Below, piece by piece: positions 16,596 through 25,493 of a stretch of 64,000 nt of DNA. A program made the position numbers and the translations under genes. The notes beneath the pieces were generated by a model, which did no database searches, was not told the origin of the DNA, and saw only the letters and a program-made list of their open reading frames with translations. Source of the DNA: CAZMBI01 sp964564675 (GTDB lineage: Bacteria; Pseudomonadota; Alphaproteobacteria; Rickettsiales; UBA3002); NCBI GenBank assembly GCA_964564675.1, contig CAZMBI010000002.1, positions 124,001 to 188,000 on the forward strand. Direction: 5' to 3'. Numbering within the stretch: position 1 is the stretch's first letter; every line of letters starts with the position of its first letter.

Positions 16596-17408
16596 CTAAT
16601 AATCGACGGTGGCGTCGGCCATCCGGCCGCGTTGAGATTCTTCGACCCTGCCGTGGTGGGAGACATTGGCGCCGAAGACGGTGCGACTTTCCACCCCGGT
16701 GCGCGGGTGATACTGCATGGTAGTCTTATGGCTGTGCGACGGGCGGTGCATTTGTTTGAAATCAATCACCAGCGGATGGGTTTCCAGCGTACGGCGCAGC
16801 GACTGCACGTTAAACGGTTCTTTGCCTTCGTAGTTTTTCACCGCCATGGCGGCGGTGTCGACCATGACATCGCGAATCTGCATGATCTCTTCCATCGGCA
16901 CGGCCATCAGGATATTGCCTGAGAGCAGCTCCGCCATCACCTGATGCACCACCCGCGTGGCCTGCTGAAACACCTTCGGGTCAATCGATTGCATCATCGG
17001 CGCAAATGCCTGCTGCATGGCCTGATCCACCGACTCGTGGATGGTTAAGCGTTTTTCCGCCCTATCTATCTGCTCGCCCTTGGACTGGAACATATGGTTC
17101 AGCGCCAGGGTGGTGGAGGGGACACCCTGCTGCGGCGTGTCGGGCTGTTTTACGCTGACGCCGGCCACATGGCTGTGGCTGACATCATGCGCCTGCACCG
17201 GGCGGGAACCGGCAGGCCGCTCATGCGCCTGCTCGCGCTCCGGCGCACGCAAGGTGATGGTCACGGGCTGCTGGTTTTGCCCATCAACGGTGATGCGGAT
17301 ACTCTGCCCCCCGGCGCTTGGCTGCGGTGGTGCGTCCCGCCCGCGCTGGGCGGGTGTGAGCTGCTGCGGTAAGCCCGCGTGCGGGGTATGGTGCGTGCTT
17401 TCTGTCAT
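16596..17408 (-). CDS. Unknown protein with disordered N-terminus
   Basis: 270 residues. Residues 1-95 are Pro/Gln/Ser/His-rich and look disordered. Residues 100-215 are helical (KRLTIHESVDQAMQQAF, VHQVMAELLSGNILMAVPME). The tail RVEESQRGRMADATVDY is mixed charged. No family recognised, no signal peptide. It ends the minus-strand unknown-gene run and is divergent from the terminase, separated by about 175 bp that include a strong palindrome. A secreted or particle-associated role is speculative. Confidence 0.65.
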   Translation of the reverse strand: MTESTHHTPHAGLPQQLTPAQRGRDAPPQPSAGGQSIRITVDGQNQQPVTITLRAPEREQAHERPAGSRPVQAHDVSHSHVAGVSVKQPDTPQQGVPSTTLALNHMFQSKGEQIDRAEKRLTIHESVDQAMQQAFAPMMQSIDPKVFQQATRVVHQVMAELLSGNILMAVPMEEIMQIRDVMVDTAAMAVKNYEGKEPFNVQSLRRTLETHPLVIDFKQMHRPSHSHKTTMQYHPRTGVESRTVFGANVSHHGRVEESQRGRMADATVDY

Positions 17409-17514
17409 CTTTCTGTCATATTGTTATTATCATCTTACATTATAACGCAGCCTTACAGCGCCGGCTGTGACATTTTGGTTAAACTTTATTACCTCCGCCC
17501 TGGGCGCTTACTTG

Positions 17515-17535
17515 CCGCCTCCTGACAGGAGGCGG
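17515..17535. repeat. Perfect palindrome in the terminase leader
   Basis: CCGCCTCCTG and CAGGAGGCGG pair perfectly about a central A. The right arm holds AGGAGG, so the hairpin would bury a strong ribosome-binding sequence. It lies within the longest terminase frame (from 17467) but before the conserved domain, which argues that 17467-17583 is leader. Confidence 0.5.
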
Positions 17536-17583
17536 GGCAGACAGGGGCGCCTGTTCACCCATCTCATCATTGCGAGTATTCCC

Positions 17584-18480
17584 TTGACCGATATTCACAC
17601 GTTACATCCGCGGGTGATCCGCGGCGATTTTCCATCTTTTATCGAACAATGTTTTCAGACCGTCTCACCGGGCCAGCGCTTTTTGCCCAACTGGCATATT
17701 GAGGTGATCGCCGAACATTTATTGGCCTGCACGCGTGGCGAGATTACGCGGCTGATTATCAATATGCCGCCGCGGGCACTGAAATCAATCACCGTCTCGG
17801 TGGCGTGGCCGGCCTGGCTGCTCGGCCAAGCGCCCGAATCACGCATTATGACCGCCAGCTACGCGCAGGCGCTGGCCGAGAAACATTCGATGGATTGCCG
17901 GCTGGTCATGCAAAGCGCGTGGTATCGCCGGTTATTTCCGCAGACCGAGCTCAGCCGTGAACAAAACGAGAAACATAAATTTCTGACCACGGCGCGCGGC
18001 ATGCGGCTGGCTACATCGGTGTTCGGCGCGGCCACCGGGGAGGGCGGCAATGTACTGATCGCCGATGATCCGATGAATCCGCTGCAGGCGATGGGCGCCG
18101 CCAGCCGGCGCTATATTAATGACTGGTTTAGCCATACATTCGCCACCCGGCTGGACGATAAACGCCGCGGCGTGATTGTGCTGGTGATGCAGCGGCTGCA
18201 TGCGGAGGATATTAGCGGATACCTGCTGGCGCAAGGCGGCTGGGAGCATCTGTGCCTACCGGCTATTGCGGCGGAGCCGCAGTATTTCGTCATCGGCGGG
18301 CGGACATTCTACCGCGAGGCGGGGGCGCTGCTGCATCCGGCGCGCGAAGATGAAAGGCAAATCGCGCAGGCGCAGCGGGCGCTGGGCAGCGCACATTTCA
18401 ATGCACAATATCAGCAGGCGCCGCTGGCAGCAACCAGCAGCATGGTGAAACTCGAATGGTTCGGGCGCTATGACGCTTAG
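17584..18480 (+). CDS. Phage/GTA terminase large subunit, ATPase part
   Basis: Packaging ATPase of the RcGTA gp2/TIGR01630 type. Family blocks in order: FLPNWHIEVIAEHLLA, the degenerate Walker A region INMPPRALKSITVSVAWPAW, RIMTASYAQALAEKHS, the Walker B NVLIADDP, RLDDKRRGVIVLVMQRLHAE, and FNAQYQQAPL. The frame ends at WFGRYDA, exactly where the family's linker to the nuclease begins. The nuclease follows as a separate ORF at 18949. TTG 17584 is the likely start; a GTG at 17467 is possible but would translate a palindrome. 298 residues from 17584. Confidence 0.9.
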   Translation: MTDIHTLHPRVIRGDFPSFIEQCFQTVSPGQRFLPNWHIEVIAEHLLACTRGEITRLIINMPPRALKSITVSVAWPAWLLGQAPESRIMTASYAQALAEKHSMDCRLVMQSAWYRRLFPQTELSREQNEKHKFLTTARGMRLATSVFGAATGEGGNVLIADDPMNPLQAMGAASRRYINDWFSHTFATRLDDKRRGVIVLVMQRLHAEDISGYLLAQGGWEHLCLPAIAAEPQYFVIGGRTFYREAGALLHPAREDERQIAQAQRALGSAHFNAQYQQAPLAATSSMVKLEWFGRYDA

Positions 18481-18884
18481 CGCTCGCGGGGTCTCGACTC
18501 GTTTGCGGCGTTGGGCATGTGTTGCACCAAACTTTCTCCGCGTAGCCTATTAAGTTCCTTCTGCATATCATCGGGAATGATTTTATACAGCTCAACCTTC
18601 TGGTATGGTTTGCCATTATCGGTTGGCTGCTTTGCCATAAAGTTATTGATGTCAAACTCAAAGGCTTTCGGCAGGCTGTTCACCTGATCGTCGATTGCAG
18701 CTATTATCTCGTCTTGGGTTTCATCCGAGTACGCAGGCCGTTCGCCAGCCTGTTCGGCTTGTTGGTTGTGGTGAAACATGACCGCATACGCTTCCCGCTT
18801 AGCGGCTTGTTGGTGGTCCTGTAGTATTTTATTGATCGCCTCAACGGGCGAGCCCTCACGGGGAATCTGCTCTGCATCACTCAT
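18477..18884 (-). CDS. Unknown gene inserted within the terminase
   Basis: 135 residues, hydrophilic, rich in Gln/Glu/Asn, of lower GC than its neighbours. Contains HQQAAKREAYAVMFHHNQQA and ends in the basic tail NAANESRPRER. Its stop codon overlaps the stop of the terminase ATPase ORF, and its 5' side lies 64 bp from the nuclease ORF. It therefore occupies precisely the inter-domain position of the terminase. No homologue recognised. Codon use and position suggest horizontal insertion. Confidence 0.7.
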   Translation of the reverse strand: MSDAEQIPREGSPVEAINKILQDHQQAAKREAYAVMFHHNQQAEQAGERPAYSDETQDEIIAAIDDQVNSLPKAFEFDINNFMAKQPTDNGKPYQKVELYKIIPDDMQKELNRLRGESLVQHMPNAANESRPRER

Positions 18885-18948
18885 TAGACACCTACCTTTT
18901 GTTTTATAAAATCATATAAACCTTACGAAATCATTAACAGGAGTCCCA

Positions 18949-19440
18949 ATGCTTGTTCACTCGTGGGATACGGCGATTAAAGCCGCCTCAGATCATGATG
19001 CCAGTGCCTGCGCAGTGTTTGCCCGGCTGGCGGACGGCACGCACCAGCTGCGGGATATGTGGGTGGGGCGTGTGGAATATCCCGAACTCAAACGCACGCT
19101 CATACGCCTGGCCGAGCGCGACCGGCCGCATGCCATCCTGATTGAAGACAAAGCCTCCGGCCAGTCGCTGATTCAGGACATGCGACAGGCCGCCGGCTGG
19201 CCGGTGATTGCGGTGCAGCCGCAGGGCGATAAGGTGACACGTTTTGCGCGCATCACTCCGATGATCGAGGCGGGGCTGATCGCCCTGCCGCGATATGCCC
19301 CCTGGCTGGCGTCGTTTGAAGCGGAGCTGCTGGCATTTCCCAACGGCGCGCATGACGATCAGGTCGATGCCTTTTCGCAATATTGTAACTGGGTGCGCCG
19401 GCGCGAGCTCGGCGGTAATTGGCGCGTGCGACAGGTGTAG
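18949..19440 (+). CDS. Terminase large subunit, nuclease part
   Basis: 163 residues forming the RNase H-like nuclease domain of the large terminase. The three acidic clusters are present: HSWDTAIKA (Asp), HAILIEDKASG (Glu/Asp) and NGAHDDQVDAFSQY (Asp-Asp). In normal homologues this follows the ATPase in one chain. Here it has its own ATG behind AGGAG (six-base spacing) and is apparently translated alone. No decay is visible, so a two-chain terminase is plausible. tRNA-Thr lies 123 bp downstream. Confidence 0.9.
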   Translation: MLVHSWDTAIKAASDHDASACAVFARLADGTHQLRDMWVGRVEYPELKRTLIRLAERDRPHAILIEDKASGQSLIQDMRQAAGWPVIAVQPQGDKVTRFARITPMIEAGLIALPRYAPWLASFEAELLAFPNGAHDDQVDAFSQYCNWVRRRELGGNWRVRQV

Positions 19441-19563
19441 TCGGGCGCTCCAGCGCACGCTGGAAGGCGCGCCCAGAATCGTGACGGCGTGGTGCGACCT
19501 GCCGCCGCAGCCTGATATTTTCCATTGCCAAGGCACGATTCTCCCGCTAGGTCATGAGGTCGT

Positions 19564-19639
19564 GCCGAAGTAGCTCAGCTGGTAGAGCAACGCATTCGTA
19601 ATGCGTGGGTCGGGGGTTCGAGTCCCTTCTTCGGCACCA
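19564..19639 (+). tRNA. tRNA-Thr (CGT)
   Basis: 76 nt cloverleaf. Acceptor GCCGAAG pairs with CTTCGGC, the D-arm has AGCTGGTAGA, the anticodon stem ACGCA/TGCGT closes the loop TTCGTAA (anticodon CGT, codon ACG), and the T-arm is GGGTTCGAGTCCC-like. The CCA end is encoded. It lies just after the terminase nuclease piece, a position where integrative elements often insert; I see no repeated 3'-end segment elsewhere in the window. Confidence 0.95.
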
Positions 19640-20063
19640 TGCTTCGCCTTCGGCTACGCGTGGCGCAGTCACGTGTGGGCGAGCTTAAGTGAAGCAGTGC
19701 CCGGCGAAGCCCGCAGGGCGAGGACGGGCCGAAACAGCCAACCAGCTGCTACGTTTATATTATCCGCAGCATCTGCCTATTCACACTCCAAACGCCCTCG
19801 GCCTTCCGGGATGTGACGTTGCTGTTATTCCGGGCCGAAGGCACATAGCGCCGAAGGCGAAGAATCTTGCGCCATGGTATAAGATTCCTCGCCGGGCACA
19901 ATTAGCCGCCCGGAACGGCGGTATGTTCTTTTTCGGATTAAGCACAGTTGGAAACGGAGGAGGGCCCAGGAGTTCAGCCAGCCCTCCTCCGCCCGGTTGT
20001 GGAAGGAGACAACCGTATCGCGGGCGCCGATCGCCGCGTCGCCTGCCGTTTGCAGCGCAGCGC
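19640..20063. other. Gene-poor stretch with degenerate coding remnant
   Basis: No convincing gene. Around 19749 the frame YVYIIRSI on the + strand looks like the first strand of a GIY-YIG endonuclease, but it loses the family pattern at once and meets stops. Local inverted repeats such as GGAGGAGGGC/GCCCTCCTCC (about 19957-19991) could form a terminator-like hairpin next to the GST gene. Confidence 0.35.
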
Positions 20064-20693
20064 TCAGGCCGCCACTTTATATTCAACCTCCTCGGATTCC
20101 AGCGCTTTCTGGTACGCTGGCCGCTGAATGATTTTGGCGAATAATGCCTTGCAGCGCGCGCCGAAATGCACCGTATAAGGCAGGTTGGGTGACCAGTTAG
20201 CAATCACCGTCAGCAGAATGTCGGCGATGGTGATCTGTTTGCCGCAGATATACTCCCGCTGCTCCAGCTGCGCTTCGACTTCGTCCCACAGGTTCTGGAT
20301 GCGGGTGACGGCATCGGCCAGCAATTCCTTTTTGACGGATTCGTCAATTTCCTGTCCGTTTAAAATGAAGGCGCGGCCATAAGCCGGGTGCAGCGTGGCG
20401 TTGGCGAATATCAGCCATTGCAGCGCCTCGGCGCGGTCCTTGCCGCTACGCGGCAGCAGGTCGCTTTGATGCTCGTCGCACAACCAGGTGAGAATGGCAG
20501 CGCCCTCGCGCAGGGTGAAATCGCCGTCCTGAATCACCGGCACCTGCTGGCGCGGGTTGATCTTGGCAAGCTCGGGGTTAATTTCCCCGTCGGGTGTTTT
20601 ATACGGTTCGAGCCGGACATCCTGGCCCAGCTCGTTGAGCAGGACATGCACGGCCATCGAACAGGAACCGGGTTTGTAATATAGGGTATACAT
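20064..20693 (-). CDS. Glutathione S-transferase family protein
   Basis: 209 residues with two GST domains. The N-terminal thioredoxin fold begins MYTLYYKPGSCSMAVHVLLN, where the S/C motif SCS is typical of beta-class bacterial GSTs. The cis-Pro site is RQQVPVIQDGDFTLREGAAI. The C-terminal helical domain contains the N-capping box region YICGKQITIADILLTVI. Beta-class GSTs conjugate or reduce with glutathione in the cytoplasm. Complete and single, no linked genes. Confidence 0.92.
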   Translation of the reverse strand: MYTLYYKPGSCSMAVHVLLNELGQDVRLEPYKTPDGEINPELAKINPRQQVPVIQDGDFTLREGAAILTWLCDEHQSDLLPRSGKDRAEALQWLIFANATLHPAYGRAFILNGQEIDESVKKELLADAVTRIQNLWDEVEAQLEQREYICGKQITIADILLTVIANWSPNLPYTVHFGARCKALFAKIIQRPAYQKALESEEVEYKVAA

Positions 20694-20786
20694 GAAACCT
20701 TCTCGCTTATTGCCAGACTTATTAACCTAGTAGGTAAGCATTTCATGCAGAGCCGTCATCCATAAATGACGACACAGACTGTTTCT

Positions 20787-20918
20787 TTACTCCGGAAGAT
20801 TGTCGAGAAGCGATTGAATCCGTGACTTAAAGACGCGAATGTTATCCGCCTTGTGCCGTGTAGCTGCCGCCAGTATAGCCTCCCGATGATGCTGCTGGAA
20901 ATCATACCATTGCATCAT
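20787..20918 (-). pseudogene. Truncated MNT-type nucleotidyltransferase remnant
   Basis: A 43-codon frame. HHREAILAAATRHKADNIRV resembles the start of minimal nucleotidyltransferases (R..I...A..hg..NvRVFGS), but the GS catalytic motif is replaced (FKSRIQ). The Asp-bearing core is absent and a short LLDNLPE end follows. This looks like a deletion derivative of an MNT/HEPN-type toxin-antitoxin gene. No Shine-Dalgarno is evident. Confidence 0.35.
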
Positions 20919-20956
20919 AAGGATATATTATCTAATGCCGGGCGTTTAATTCACCT

Positions 20957-22528
20957 CTAATCCACCCGTTTTTCGTGCTCTTCCTGGATAAATTCAGGGT
21001 CGCCGGGGCGGGGTTTGAGCTCGCGGGCAAGCCGGCTTTTATGCTGGCCGTAGACCAGATAGATGATGATGCCGGCAAGGAAGAACCATTTGAGCTTGAT
21101 GAAAATCTCAATCGGCATCTGCGCCACCAGATAGCCGCAGGCGAGAATCCCCAGAATCGGCACCACCGGCGAGAACGGCACTTTGAACGGGCGATGCAGA
21201 TCGGGTTGCGCCTTGCGCAGATACAGCACCGCGATGCACACGACCATGAAGGCAAGCAGGGTGCCCAGACTGACCAGATCACCAAGCACGCCAATGGGCG
21301 TCATGGCCGCGGCGAAGGCGACGATAATGCCGACCATAATGGTGTTGATATGCGGCGTATGGAAACGCGGATGCACTTTGCAGAATGCCTGCGGCAACAA
21401 ACCATCGCGCGACATGGTGTAAAACACGCGGGTCTGGCCGTAGACCAGCACCAGCATCACCGAGCTTAAGCCCATGATGGCGCCGACCTTGATGACAAAG
21501 GAAAACCAGCCCAGACCGATGGAATCAACGGCGACCGCCATCGGATCGGGAACATCCAGCGTGGAATAGTGCACGACGCCGGTGAGCACGGCGGCGGTCA
21601 TCATGTATAGAATAGTACACACGATGAGTGAGCCGAGAATGCCGATCGGCATGTCTTTTTGCGGATTCTTCGCCTCGGCGGCGGCGGTGGAGATAGCCTC
21701 GAACCCGATATAGGCAAAGAAGATGATGGAGGCGGCGCGTAAAATGCCGCTGATACCGAATTCGCCGGGTTCGCCGGTATTTTCCGGTATAAACGGGGTC
21801 CAGTTATCGCCATCGATGTAAAATACGCCGATGGCAATAAAGGCAACGATCACGCCGGTTTTGATAAAGACGATGATGTTATTGACCTTGGCGGATTCGT
21901 TGACGCCGATGGTCAGCAAAGTGGTGACAGCGAGTATGCCGAGAAACGCCACCACATTGAAGGTGCCGGTGACAAGATCGCCGTTGGCATTCAGCATCAG
22001 GTTTTGTTCGTTAAAGGCATAGCCCAGATTGGTGTAAATCTCTTGCACTTTCGGCGGCACCATAATCTCGGCGCCGGTGGCGGCCGTTAATTCCGGCGGC
22101 AGGAGGAGGCCGAAGTCACGCATGAAGCTGGTGAGATAACCCGCCCAGCCGACAGCGACGGCCGAGGCGGAAATGCCGTACTCAAGTACGAGCAGCCAGC
22201 CCATCGCCCACGCGATGGACTCGCCGAGCGTGGCGTAGGCATAAGTGTAGGCGCTGCCGGAGACCGGCAAAACGGAGGCCAGTTCGGCATAACACAAACC
22301 GGCAAAGGCGCAGGCAAAGCCGGCGAGCACGAAAGAGAGCACAATCGCTGGGCCGGCATGGCCGGCGGCGGCGGTGCCGGTCATCACGAAAATACCGGCG
22401 CCGATGATGCAGCCGATACCCAGGCTGAGCAGGTTCCACGGACCGAGTGTGCGTTTGAGTGCGTGTGCCTGCGCTTCATCCTGAATGCGCTGGACGGATT
22501 TTTTGATGAAATACCGTTTGAAATCCAT
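20957..22528 (-). CDS. APC-family amino acid permease
   Basis: 523 residues, about 12-13 membrane segments. The opening LKRTLGPWNLLSLGIGCIIG and GAGIFVMTGTAAAGHAGPAI is the TM1 signature of the cationic/aliphatic amino acid (CAT/YfnA) branch. The motifs YAELASVLPVSGSAYTYAYA and IIFFAYIGFEAISTAAAEAK follow, with the cytoplasmic YGQTRVFYTMSRDGLLPQ. It imports amino acids by proton coupling; the exact substrate is not visible. Single gene, complete. Confidence 0.93.
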   Translation of the reverse strand: MDFKRYFIKKSVQRIQDEAQAHALKRTLGPWNLLSLGIGCIIGAGIFVMTGTAAAGHAGPAIVLSFVLAGFACAFAGLCYAELASVLPVSGSAYTYAYATLGESIAWAMGWLLVLEYGISASAVAVGWAGYLTSFMRDFGLLLPPELTAATGAEIMVPPKVQEIYTNLGYAFNEQNLMLNANGDLVTGTFNVVAFLGILAVTTLLTIGVNESAKVNNIIVFIKTGVIVAFIAIGVFYIDGDNWTPFIPENTGEPGEFGISGILRAASIIFFAYIGFEAISTAAAEAKNPQKDMPIGILGSLIVCTILYMMTAAVLTGVVHYSTLDVPDPMAVAVDSIGLGWFSFVIKVGAIMGLSSVMLVLVYGQTRVFYTMSRDGLLPQAFCKVHPRFHTPHINTIMVGIIVAFAAAMTPIGVLGDLVSLGTLLAFMVVCIAVLYLRKAQPDLHRPFKVPFSPVVPILGILACGYLVAQMPIEIFIKLKWFFLAGIIIYLVYGQHKSRLARELKPRPGDPEFIQEEHEKRVD

Positions 22529-22700
22529 GAAGCTCCCCCTTCTGGCGCGTTTATCTTTTATCCGCGTGGTGCGTCCGGTTATCCCGTTGTGCTCGCTTGA
22601 TCACGTGACAATTCTCCACCCGATAGCAGGGGCGGGAAGGGAAGGCAAGTGGTTTAGTTGCCGGTTGCCAGTAGGCGTTTGAGCGGATAAAGCATTAGGC

Positions 22701-23605
22701 GTGCATTATAAAAAAACGCATAGCGATGTGGAAATCAAAGCGCCGAAGCGGGCAGTCATGGTGCCGCCCGAGCTGCCGCGCAGCCGTTATGACGCGGTGG
22801 CGGCGTATGGCATCGCGCTGCTGCTGTCAGTTTATTATATATGGTTGCACCTGCCGCATCTGGTGGCGAACTATCCGTATTATACGTTTGTTGATGAAGG
22901 CCATGTTGTGCTGTGGGCGGCAACTCGCCCTCGCTGCTTTACAGTATCCCGCGGGAGGGCCTGTATGCCCTGCATGTGGTAGCGATCATCGCTTTGTTTG
23001 TGCTGGTCAACCTGCTGCGCGTGCCGCTGACGGTGCGGGTGTTTGTGACGATGGCCCTGGTGTTGCTGGCGTTTTTCCTCAGTCAGCGCTGGCAGGTGGA
23101 CCGTAATGTGTTGGTTGTGCCGGCCATCCTGTTGTGGGCGAGCTGCCACCTGTTCGCCGGGCTTGAGGCATGGCTGCCGCGCGGGTTACGCTGGGGCGTG
23201 ATAACGGCGGGCGTGTTGCTGGCCGCCTATGTGCTGCCGCAGGACGCCGCGCGCGTGATGCCGCAGCCTGATTTCCGCACCGGGTTTGCCCGCGAGCAAC
23301 AATTGGCGAAGGTCTGCGACGAGGCGCTGATTGCCGATGTGAACCTGCAATGGCATGAGGCGACCGTGCCCGGCCTGGATGTGATTTATGTGCGCAATCG
23401 GGCCGAACTGGCGGCGGCGTTGCGCAATACGCCGGCCGAGCGCTGCGTATTGCTCAGCGAACGGCTGACCGAAGCGGCGGCGGCGCGTGACGATCTGTCG
23501 CTGGTGATGCGCCGCGATGGCCCGCCGATCCCGCAAGGCTACACGCCGCAAAGCCAATATCTGTGGCGGGCGATGCCTATTTACTGGTTTAAAAAAACCG
23601 ATTGA
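22701..23605 (+). pseudogene. Decayed membrane glycosyltransferase-like gene
   Basis: Two out-of-phase pieces. The first frame (22701-22982) gives a membrane segment and the acidic loop YYTFVDEGHVVLW, as in the N-terminus of GT39/ArnT-like transferases. Near 22915 the coherent sequence moves to a second frame (22913-23605): GLYALHVVAIIALFVLVNLL, more membrane segments and a soluble C-terminal domain ending MPIYWFKKTD. The many central membrane segments are missing. An internal deletion with frameshift is the simplest reading; the family call is tentative. Confidence 0.55.
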
Positions 23606-23671
23606 CGGCACACCGCTTTGTTATCAACGCGCGGGTTTGACTTCTGCATGGTCATTGCCCATGTTGGGTTA

Positions 23672-25114
23672 ATGCAGCACCTTGGACATACGCTTGAAGA
23701 GTGGTTTGCCGGCCTTGTGGCGTTTCTGGAATCGGTTCTGTTTTACCCGATTCCGTTTCCTTTTATCGATGACGGCTTTCCGTTTCTGGTGCTTTGGCTG
23801 CTGATCGGTGGCATATTTTTCACGCTGCGGCTGGGTTTCGCCAATTTCCGGCTGATCGGGCACGGCGTGCGCGTGGTGATGGGCAAATACAAGCACGAGG
23901 AAGGCGAGGGCGAAATCTCGAGCTTTCAGGCGGTGGCGACGGTGGTTTCCGGTACAGTCGGCGTCGGCGGTAATATCGCCGGCGTGGCGATTGCGGTATC
24001 CGTCGGCGGGCCAGGCGCGGTGATCTGGATTATGCTGGCCGGGCTGTTGTGCACCGCCAACAAATTCGCCGAAGTGGTGATCGGCCATCGCTATCGCCAC
24101 CGCGACGCACGCGGCAGATTCAGCGGCGGGGCATGGCATTATCTCACCGAAGGGCTCGCCGAGCACGGCTGGCCGGGGCTTGGCAAGGTGCTGGCCTGGG
24201 CGTTCGCGCTGTTTTGCATCGGCGGAGCGCTGGGCGGTGGCAATATGTTTCAGTCGAATCAGGCGGTGGCGATCGTGGTCGATACGTTTCCGACGTTCGC
24301 CGGGTTTGACTGGGTGGTGGCGCTGACCATGGCGATACTGGTCGGTGTGGTGTTAATCGGCGGGATTAAACGCATCGCGCAGGTGACGGAAATTCTGGTG
24401 CCGGCGATGGCGCTGATTTATGTCGCCGCCGCTGTGGTGGTGCTGGCGACGCATGCCGCTGCGGTGCCCGAAGCGTTCGGTGTGATGCTGCATCACGCTT
24501 TTACGCCCGAGGCCGCCGGCGGCGGGATGATCGGCGCGCTGCTGATGGGGCTGCGCCGGGCGTTTTTCTCGAATGAGGCGGGCGTTGGCTCGGCGCCGAT
24601 CGTGCATGCGGCCAGCCGCACCAAAGACCCGGTGCGCGAAGGCTGTGCGGCGCTGATCGAGCCGATTATCGACAGTGTGCTGATCTGCACCATGACCGGG
24701 CTGGTGATCGTGATTACCGGCGCTTATCTCGACGTGGACGGCATGTCGGGCGTGGCGCTGACCAGCACCGCCTTTGCCAGCGTCATCGACTGGTTCCCCT
24801 ATGTGCTCACCTTGTGCGTGCTGCTCTTCGCCTTTTCCACGGCGCTGACCTGGAGCTATTACGGCGAGCGGGCGTGGAATTACATTACGGGCGGCCGGTT
24901 CATAAACGGCTATTATGTGCTGTTTTGTACCTTGACCTTTCTGGGCGGCGTTGCTGAGCTGGGGCCGGTGCTGATGCTGTCCGATCTGATGATTCTGCTG
25001 ATGGCCGTACCCAACCTGATCGGGATGTATGTCTTAAGCGGCCGGATCGCCCGCATGGTGCGCGAATACCGCCAGCAACTGGCGGCAAGTCGGGTGGCCG
25101 CTAACCTTAGTTAA
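23672..25114 (+). CDS. Sodium:alanine symporter (AGCS) family protein
   Basis: 480 residues from ATG 23672. It has the AGCS opening region LWLLIGGIFFTLRLGFANFR, the core SSFQAVATVVSGTVGVGGNI (a variant of the usual G.GN.AGVA block), FFSNEAGVGSAPIVHAASRT and YYGERAWNYITGG. About 11 membrane helices. It takes up alanine or glycine with Na+. Starts at 23648 or TTG 23618 are possible but add nothing conserved. Complete. Confidence 0.92.
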   Translation: MQHLGHTLEEWFAGLVAFLESVLFYPIPFPFIDDGFPFLVLWLLIGGIFFTLRLGFANFRLIGHGVRVVMGKYKHEEGEGEISSFQAVATVVSGTVGVGGNIAGVAIAVSVGGPGAVIWIMLAGLLCTANKFAEVVIGHRYRHRDARGRFSGGAWHYLTEGLAEHGWPGLGKVLAWAFALFCIGGALGGGNMFQSNQAVAIVVDTFPTFAGFDWVVALTMAILVGVVLIGGIKRIAQVTEILVPAMALIYVAAAVVVLATHAAAVPEAFGVMLHHAFTPEAAGGGMIGALLMGLRRAFFSNEAGVGSAPIVHAASRTKDPVREGCAALIEPIIDSVLICTMTGLVIVITGAYLDVDGMSGVALTSTAFASVIDWFPYVLTLCVLLFAFSTALTWSYYGERAWNYITGGRFINGYYVLFCTLTFLGGVAELGPVLMLSDLMILLMAVPNLIGMYVLSGRIARMVREYRQQLAASRVAANLS

Positions 25115-25160
25115 CCGATAGCCGTTCGTTTTTTGGCGGGTAGTGGCCCGTCAATTTTTT

Positions 25161-25205
25161 GGGTATACAAAAATCCTTGACCGGCGCCTTTTTCGGGTAT
25201 ACAAA
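25161..25205 (+). promoter_or_regulatory. brnTA promoter with twin operator repeats
   Basis: GGGTATACAAA occurs twice (25161-25171 and 25195-25205), each with the palindromic core GTATAC. A -35-like TTGACC (25177-25182) lies between them, and the second copy supplies a TATACA -10. Type II antitoxins bind such sites to repress their own operon. Confidence 0.5.
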
Positions 25206-25211
25206 TAATAG

Positions 25212-25493
25212 ATGAAGATTTGCTACGACCCGGTTAAAAATCAACTCAACCAGGCTAAGCACGGTGTATCATTTGAAGAGGCAGCATATTGCGATTGGAC
25301 TCAGCTATACGTGGTGCAAGACAGACGACGGGAGTACGGGGAAGCTCGATTGATAGACTATGTCCCGCTTGAAGGAAGACTGCATATCGTGGTGTTTACC
25401 TGGCGTGACGACACGATGCGCATCATCAGTCTTCGCAAAGCCAACCGGCGAGAGGAGAGACAATATGAGCAGACAAAAAAAACAATACATTGA
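25212..25493 (+). CDS. brnT: BrnT family ribonuclease toxin
   Basis: 93 residues. It shows the BrnT fold signatures: ICYDPVKNQLNQAKHGVSFE (usual F.WD..K...N..KHG..F), EARLIDYVPLEGRLHIVVFT and the C-terminal RIISLRKANRREERQYE. BrnT is a RelE-like ribonuclease that stops translation and is neutralised by BrnA. It overlaps brnA by 29 bp. There is no good Shine-Dalgarno before the ATG and the promoter is very close, so a short or absent leader is likely. Confidence 0.9.
   Translation: MKICYDPVKNQLNQAKHGVSFEEAAYCDWTQLYVVQDRRREYGEARLIDYVPLEGRLHIVVFTWRDDTMRIISLRKANRREERQYEQTKKTIH

Noticed and set aside
17467..17583. N-terminal extension of the terminase ATPase from GTG
   Set aside because: It would translate the palindrome and carries no family sequence.
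19564..19639. Attachment site in tRNA-Thr
   Set aside because: No second copy of the tRNA 3' end and no integrase gene in the window.
19640..20063. Long frames after tRNA-Thr on both strands
   Set aside because: They overlap tRNA or GST sequence out of frame, with Arg/Pro-rich shadow composition and no ribosome sites.
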